Assembly (NCBI GenBank): GCA_958477305.1
Contig: CAUEFI010000009.1
Span: 61,600 to 125,599, forward strand
Direction: 5' to 3'
Length of the DNA stretch: 64,000 nucleotides
Source of the DNA: HGM12998 sp900756495
GTDB taxonomy: Bacteria; Bacillota; Clostridia; Oscillospirales; Oscillospiraceae
The position numbers and the translations under genes are program-made. Below the pieces are notes generated by a model. That model did not search any database and was not told the DNA's origin. It saw only the letters and a program-made list of their open reading frames with translations. This document shows positions 60,495 through 64,000 of this stretch, in pieces (positions within the stretch are counted from its first letter, which is position 1; the number at the start of each line of letters is the position of its first letter).

Positions 60495-60611
60495 GTGCCA
60501 GAAGTGAGGCGCATCATACCCGAGCCGGACGGCGCGGCGCAGGCGCTTTGCCCGCGGACAAATGGAGGGGAGCAGGCGTTTTGCACGGCTTGCAGCCGAG
60601 TGGGGAGATGA
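60495..60611 (+). CDS. Small ORF coupled to the next gene
   Basis: A 38-residue frame, GTG start with GGGGAGAAG seven bases upstream. It has three cysteines (LCPRT, FCTACS). Its TGA overlaps the ATG at 60608 as ATGA, so it could couple translation of the next gene. It may also be the N-terminal half of that gene split by a frameshift. Unassigned. Confidence 0.35.
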   Translation: MPEVRRIIPEPDGAAQALCPRTNGGEQAFCTACSRVGR

Positions 60612-60880
60612 CGATAGAGTGGAGGCGGCGGGCCCTGCATATCACCTGGCTGCCTGTGGCATCCATGGGCCGGCTGGCCTCCTGCGCGCCCCTGACGGAC
60701 GAAGAAGAGGAGGTCCTGGCGGCTCTGCTGGCCGGAGCAAAGGTCTGTATGAGCCGGGAGGCCCTGGAGTACAAACGCTATCGCAAGACGGCCTCGCGGG
60801 AGATCTATACCCGGCTTGCAGGCTTGGAGCGGCGGCTGAGGGAGATGGGGATCTGTGTTACTCGGACGAGTGGAAGGTAA
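60608..60880 (+). CDS. Small microcompartment-locus protein, possibly eut-specific hypothetical family
   Basis: A 90-residue protein, basic and helical (LTDEEEEVLAALLAGAKV, REIYTRLAGLERRLREMGI). Position between pduL and eutN matches the small hypothetical proteins of Firmicutes eut loci (TIGR02536-like), and the pattern of a variable front and helical end fits loosely. ATG 60608 is coupled to the small ORF before it; TTG 60581, with GGGGAG eight bases upstream, is an alternative start adding nine residues. I would not assign a function. Confidence 0.5.
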   Translation: MTIEWRRRALHITWLPVASMGRLASCAPLTDEEEEVLAALLAGAKVCMSREALEYKRYRKTASREIYTRLAGLERRLREMGICVTRTSGR

Positions 60881-61088
60881 GGTTTGGGCCACCAAAAAAT
60901 CGCCTGCGCTGACGGGGCAGGCATTCTTGACTGTTTGCGTGGATGGAGCGACCTTGGTGTGCGCAGACTGCGTGGGAGCGGGAGAGGGAGAGATGGTGCT
61001 GGTAGCCACCGGCGGCGCAGCCCGGGTGGCGGCGGGCGCCCATATTCCCATTGACGCCGCGATTGTAGGCATTGTGGATAACCAATGA
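60855..61088 (+). CDS. eutN: EutN/CcmL-type pentameric shell vertex protein
   Basis: A 77-residue protein of the EutN/CcmL family that closes the vertices of the shell. It starts LLGRVEGKVWATKK and ends PIDAAIVGIVDN, both family features. The GTG at 60855 has GGGAGATGGGG upstream, and it overlaps the preceding gene by 26 bases. Confidence 0.92.
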   Translation: MLLGRVEGKVWATKKSPALTGQAFLTVCVDGATLVCADCVGAGEGEMVLVATGGAARVAAGAHIPIDAAIVGIVDNQ

Positions 61089-61106
61089 ACGAAAGGGGAC
61101 ATGCAA

Positions 61107-62192
61107 GTGTCCATCAATGAGATTATCGTCTACCTCATGGTCGTTTTTATGGCGCTGGGCGCGATTGACCGAATCATCGGCAATAAGTTCGGCCTGGGGG
61201 AGAAATTTGAAGAGGGCATCATTGCCATGGGGGCTCTGGCACTGGCCATGATCGGCATTATCTGCCTTGCCCCGGTGCTGGCCAATCTGCTGCGTCCGGT
61301 GGTCGTGCCGTTGTATCAGTTCTTGGGGGCGGACCCGGCCATGTTCGCAGGTACCATTCTGGCAAATGATATGGGGGGCGCTCCTCTGGCCAAGGAGCTG
61401 GCGCTTACGGAGCAGGCCGGTCAGTTCGGCGGCCTTATCGTGGGATCTATGCTGGGGCCCACCATTGTCTTTACCATACCTGTGGGCCTGGGGATCATCA
61501 GGGCGGAGGACCGGCGCTACCTGGCCACTGGCGTACTGGCCGGCGTCATTACCATTCCCATCGGCTCTTTTGTCGGCGGGCTGGTGGCCGGCTTCTCTGT
61601 GGGCATGGTGGTGAGAAACCTAATCCCCATTGTCATCTTCGCCGTTTTGATTGCCCTGGGGCTGTGGAGAATTCCAAACGGTATGGTTAAGGGATTCCAG
61701 GTTTTTGGAAGGATTATTGTCATTATCATTACCATCGGTTTGGCTGCGGCCATCATCCAGAAGCTTACCCCTCTGACGCTTATTCCCGGTATGAACCCTA
61801 TTGAGGACGGAGTGCTCATTGTAGGGGATATCGCAGTGGTGCTGGCCGGCGCCTTTCCGCTGGTCTATGTCATCACCAAGGTTTTTAAAAAGCCCCTAAT
61901 GAAACTGGGGCATGTTCTGGGCATGAACGACGTATCGGCTGCCGGTATGGTGGCTACCCTGGCGAACAATATCCCCATGTTTCAGATGATGCATGATATG
62001 GACCGGCGGGGCAAGGTCCTTAATGTGGCCTTCGCCGTTTCAGCCGCCTTTGTCTTTGGCGATCATTTGGGCTTTACCGCTGGATTCGATGCAACGATGA
62101 TTTTTCCGATGATTGTGGGAAAACTCATCAGCGGTATTACGGCCGTTGCGGTAGCCATGCTCATCACCAGAAAATACAAGGAGGAAACCTGA
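61107..62192 (+). CDS. eutH: Ethanolamine transporter EutH
   Basis: A 361-residue membrane protein with about ten helices that takes up ethanolamine at low pH or low concentration. The start SINEIIVYLM aligns with EutH N-termini, so GTG 61107 (RBS AAAGGGGA at 8 bases) is preferred over ATG 61101. Conserved segments are ANDMGGAPLAKEL and LANNIPMFQMMHDMD. It shares its last base with the eutQ ATG (TGATG). Confidence 0.95.
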   Translation: MSINEIIVYLMVVFMALGAIDRIIGNKFGLGEKFEEGIIAMGALALAMIGIICLAPVLANLLRPVVVPLYQFLGADPAMFAGTILANDMGGAPLAKELALTEQAGQFGGLIVGSMLGPTIVFTIPVGLGIIRAEDRRYLATGVLAGVITIPIGSFVGGLVAGFSVGMVVRNLIPIVIFAVLIALGLWRIPNGMVKGFQVFGRIIVIIITIGLAAAIIQKLTPLTLIPGMNPIEDGVLIVGDIAVVLAGAFPLVYVITKVFKKPLMKLGHVLGMNDVSAAGMVATLANNIPMFQMMHDMDRRGKVLNVAFAVSAAFVFGDHLGFTAGFDATMIFPMIVGKLISGITAVAVAMLITRKYKEET

Positions 62193-62614
62193 TGGACACC
62201 AAGTCGCTGGAGGCGCTGGTGCGCCAGATCCTGATGGAAAAGCTGGGGATTGGACATGGAGTTAAGACGATAAAAGTGCCGGAGTTGCGGGTTGCCGAGG
62301 CCGATCGCATGGACACCGGGAATCGGGCGGACCGCGTCTATACCAAAGATCTGTTTACGCTTCAGGAGAGCCCCAGGCTGGGAGCCGGTCTTATGGAGAT
62401 GACCGATACCACGTTTCCCTGGACATTGAATTACGATGAAATGGATTATGTGATCAGCGGCCGGCTGGATATCCTGATCGGCGGCGAGACTGTCTCTGCC
62501 GGGCCGGGTGAGGTTATTTATATTCCCAAAGGAAGTTCCATTCAATTTTCCGTCCGTGGCCATGCACGCTTTTTGTATTTTGTGTATCCAGCAGACTGGC
62601 AGAATCAAGCTTGA
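62192..62614 (+). CDS. eutQ: EutQ (cupin-fold, ethanolamine utilisation)
   Basis: A 140-residue cupin, shorter than enterobacterial EutQ (about 230), which has an extended N-terminal region. The cupin core includes MDYVISGRLDILIGGE and GPGEVIYIPKGSSI. EutQ from Salmonella is reported to have acetate kinase activity; the short form here may differ. The first 16 residues (SLEALVRQILMEKLG) resemble the EutE C-terminus and are a probable targeting peptide. Last recognisable eut gene. Confidence 0.9.
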   Translation: MDTKSLEALVRQILMEKLGIGHGVKTIKVPELRVAEADRMDTGNRADRVYTKDLFTLQESPRLGAGLMEMTDTTFPWTLNYDEMDYVISGRLDILIGGETVSAGPGEVIYIPKGSSIQFSVRGHARFLYFVYPADWQNQA

Positions 62615-62630
62615 TATGAGGTGATTTGCA

Positions 62631-62801
62631 GTGAATCAGCCGGACCTATACGCTCTGCTGCAGAGCGACCCCGAAGCCAAACGGTATTTTAACGCCCTGC
62701 CCGATTATGTTCGGGAACAGATCAGCACCAGGGCAGAAGGAGTTCAGTCTTTGGCAAGCCTTCAGGATTACGCTGAGAACCTGCTGCGAGGAGACGACTG
62801 A
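62631..62801 (+). CDS. Tiny protein 1 downstream of eutQ
   Basis: A 56-residue acidic, helical protein (for example YFNALPDYVREQISTRAEG and ending DYAENLLRGDD). GAGGTGAT precedes the GTG. I recall similar short proteins in other Clostridia but know no function. It lies 16 bases after eutQ and may be read through from the eut operon. Confidence 0.65.
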   Translation: MNQPDLYALLQSDPEAKRYFNALPDYVREQISTRAEGVQSLASLQDYAENLLRGDD

Positions 62802-62814
62802 GGAGGAATAGAAT

Positions 62815-62949
62815 ATGCCGAAGGACAGCCAGCCGGACAACAAGCGGGCCCGAAAAGCCAAGTGTAATGGACAGACTCCGCTGACCCGGGAAAACCAGAA
62901 TCAGAACCCTAACCCCAAGAAAAAATCCGTCGCCAATAATGATGTATGA
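62815..62949 (+). CDS. Tiny protein 2, basic and Asn/Pro/Lys-rich
   Basis: A 44-residue, hydrophilic, probably disordered protein (NQNQNPNPKKKSVANND at the end). GAGGAGG directly before the ATG is strong. Its composition recalls small spore or nucleic-acid-binding proteins, but no known family motif is present. Confidence 0.6.
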   Translation: MPKDSQPDNKRARKAKCNGQTPLTRENQNQNPNPKKKSVANNDV

Positions 62950-62960
62950 GAGGTACAGCC

Positions 62961-63092
62961 ATGGCAAAGCAGGGGATGAAGCGTCCTGAGCGCACCCATG
63001 TGAAGCCCCGAAACGAGGCGGGGCCCGTTCCCGAGATCCAAGGTAAGGCCAAGACCACGAAGGAGAAGGCCAAGCCTATCACCGAGCCATGA
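62961..63092 (+). CDS. Tiny protein 3, basic and Pro/Lys-rich
   Basis: A 43-residue hydrophilic protein (KQGMKRPERTHVKPRNE then PEIQGKAKTTKEKAKPI). GAGAGG precedes the ATG. Proteins with a similar start and the PEIQGKAK segment occur, as far as I recall, in other Clostridia next to similar tiny genes. Function unknown. A terminator follows directly. Confidence 0.6.
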   Translation: MAKQGMKRPERTHVKPRNEAGPVPEIQGKAKTTKEKAKPITEP

Positions 63093-63122
63093 GGGGCCGC
63101 CGCGCACACGCGCGGCGGCCCC
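63093..63122 (+). terminator. Terminator after the tiny genes
   Basis: GGGGCCGCCGCGC (63093-63105) with GCGCGGCGGCCCC (63110-63122), loop ACAC. The following TGGCCGTTTAT is only weakly T-rich. Confidence 0.65.
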
Positions 63123-63272
63123 TGGCCGTTTATCTGATGAATATCCGGAGGGAGATCCTTCGGATTTGTAATTCTTTTATAAAGGTCCTCTTTATCTGAC
63201 CCAGACGGGCGGCATAAGAGGGGACGTGCCCGCATATAAATTCCACATACTACCTGAAAATGGGGAGCGTGG

Positions 63273-63890
63273 ATGGAAATGCAGACGGGTTGGAATGAAA
63301 ATCGGGCGACGCTGCGGGGGACGGCGGCGGCGGCTCCCGTGTTCTCCCATGAAAATCATGGAACGTGCTATGATACCTTTCCACTGGCTGTACGCCGGCT
63401 GTCCGGGTCGGAGGACACGCTCAATGTGGTGGCGCCGCGGCCGCTGCTGGAGGCCGGACACGTGGAGGCAGGCATGGAGCTGGAGGTGGAGGGGGAGGTG
63501 CGCTCCTTCAACAATAAGAGCGGTAAGGGCAGCCGGCTGGTCATCACGCTCTATGCCCGTGCCGTCCGGCCGGGAGGGGGGGAGCATATCAACGATTTGA
63601 CGCTCTCTGGAGTGCTGTGCAAGCCGCCGGTGCTGCGGCGCACGCCGCTGGGACGGGAGATCTGCGATCTGATGCTGGCCGTCAACCGGAGATATGGCCG
63701 GGCCGATTACCTGCCCTGTATCGCCTGGGGCAGCTTGGCCCAGCGGTGCGCCGAATTGGGGGTGGGTGACGGCATTCGAATTGAGGGCCGTCTCCAGAGC
63801 CGAGGATATACCAAGGTGGTAAACGGCGTCAGCCAGCCGAGGACTGCCTACGAGGTCTCAATCATGAGGATGGAGCCAGCGGGGCTGTAG
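63273..63890 (+). CDS. Single-stranded DNA-binding family protein (two OB folds)
   Basis: A 205-residue protein with two SSB-like OB-fold units: the first contains VEGEVRSFNNKSGKGSRLV and the second LTLSGVLCKPPVLRRTPLG then IEGRLQSRGYTK. This tandem arrangement is seen in clostridial SSB-family accessory proteins. The acidic C-terminal tip of replicative SSB (DDDIPF) is missing, so it is unlikely to be the main replicative SSB. GGGGAGCG precedes the ATG. Confidence 0.8.
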   Translation: MEMQTGWNENRATLRGTAAAAPVFSHENHGTCYDTFPLAVRRLSGSEDTLNVVAPRPLLEAGHVEAGMELEVEGEVRSFNNKSGKGSRLVITLYARAVRPGGGEHINDLTLSGVLCKPPVLRRTPLGREICDLMLAVNRRYGRADYLPCIAWGSLAQRCAELGVGDGIRIEGRLQSRGYTKVVNGVSQPRTAYEVSIMRMEPAGL

Positions 63891-64000
63891 AGAGATTACA
63901 TACTTGAATTTATTACCGCAAAAAGGGGAGGCGGCACTGTGGGGTGCCTCCTAATAAGAAAACATGAAAAAGTCAGTAAAATCAATGTTTTCAAAGGCAG
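63891..64000. other. Window edge, no gene supported
   Basis: About 110 bases. A weak inverted repeat of GGAGGC with GCCTCC (63928-63952) may be a terminator of the SSB-type gene, but no clean T-run follows. No start codon with a good ribosome binding site is visible before the edge. Confidence 0.3.

Noticed and set aside
1..64000. CRISPR arrays, rRNA, tRNA, insertion sequences, prophage
   Set aside because: I saw no regular repeat-spacer pattern, no rRNA or tRNA sequence, and no transposase, integrase or phage structural gene.

Overview
The window looks like a chromosome segment of a GC-rich, strictly anaerobic, spore-forming gut member of the Clostridia, most likely Oscillospirales close to Flavonifractor, Pseudoflavonifractor or Intestinimonas. 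The evidence is Firmicutes-type AGGAGG ribosome binding sites, an AbrB-family regulator, spmA/spmB, the [FeFe]-hydrogenase maturases, a glycyl-radical ribonucleotide reductase, rubrerythrin, and a phloretin-hydrolase-type C-C hydrolase. The genus is an inference. I found no rRNA, tRNA, CRISPR array or complete mobile element.

Layout. 1-328: 3' end of argS. 600-4750: hydrogenase H-cluster maturation operon (TM1266-type regulator, hydE, hydG, hydF) behind a leader with a possible transcription switch. 4.9-6.2 kb: intact ECF sigma and membrane partner. 6.5-7.8 kb: homocysteine-methyltransferase-like protein. 7.9-10.95 kb: nrdD-nrdG with NrdR-like boxes. 11-13.2 kb: Nudix hydrolase, a tRNA-methylase-like protein, rsmI. 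13.3-14.8 kb: AbrB and spmA-spmB. 14.8-16.5 kb: BceRS-like two-component system. 16.6-18.0 kb: gene decay, with a broken ECF sigma gene and its broken DUF4367 partner. 18.1-24.5 kb: ygeY-ygeW-arcC divergent from a selenium-dependent-type xanthine dehydrogenase, a purine/urate catabolic set. 24.5-29 kb: rubrerythrin, thioredoxin reductase, a second two-component system. 29.2-36.6 kb: phosphopantetheinyl transferase, a protein I do not recognise, glycolipid glycosyltransferase and flippase-like protein, ROK glucokinase, P-type ATPase.

36.7-39.9 kb: secreted tannase-like esterase divergent from a LysR regulator. 39.9-43.3 kb: cobT-cobU-cobS-cobU-like-cobC, the nucleotide-loop assembly branch of cobalamin synthesis. 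43.4-47.7 kb: AEC transporter, then an MFS transporter divergent from a second LysR gene and a phloretin/DAPG-hydrolase-family enzyme. 47.9-51.0 kb: accessory stretch with a lipoprotein, small ORFs, two tandem XRE-like regulators with matching operators, and an AAA/DUF4143 ATPase.

51.2-62.6 kb: ethanolamine utilisation microcompartment operon (eutG, A, B, C, L, E, M, T, pduL, a small unassigned gene, eutN, H, Q). 62.6-63.1 kb: three tandem tiny genes. 63.3-63.9 kb: an OB-fold single-stranded-DNA-binding-type protein.

How the parts fit. EutBC needs adenosylcobalamin. EutT adenosylates corrinoid, EutA reactivates the lyase, and the nearby cob genes can complete salvaged cobinamide. EutE, EutG and PduL convert acetaldehyde to acetyl-CoA, ethanol and acetyl phosphate inside a shell of EutL, EutM and EutN. 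The two LysR modules look like polyphenol (gallate ester, flavonoid) catabolic units, and three matches to one candidate operator pattern lie in their two divergent control regions. The most unusual points are the in-frame 132-residue extension of EutM, the hyd leader with competing pairings, the eut leader terminator without a local EutVW, and the operator-linked tandem XRE genes.
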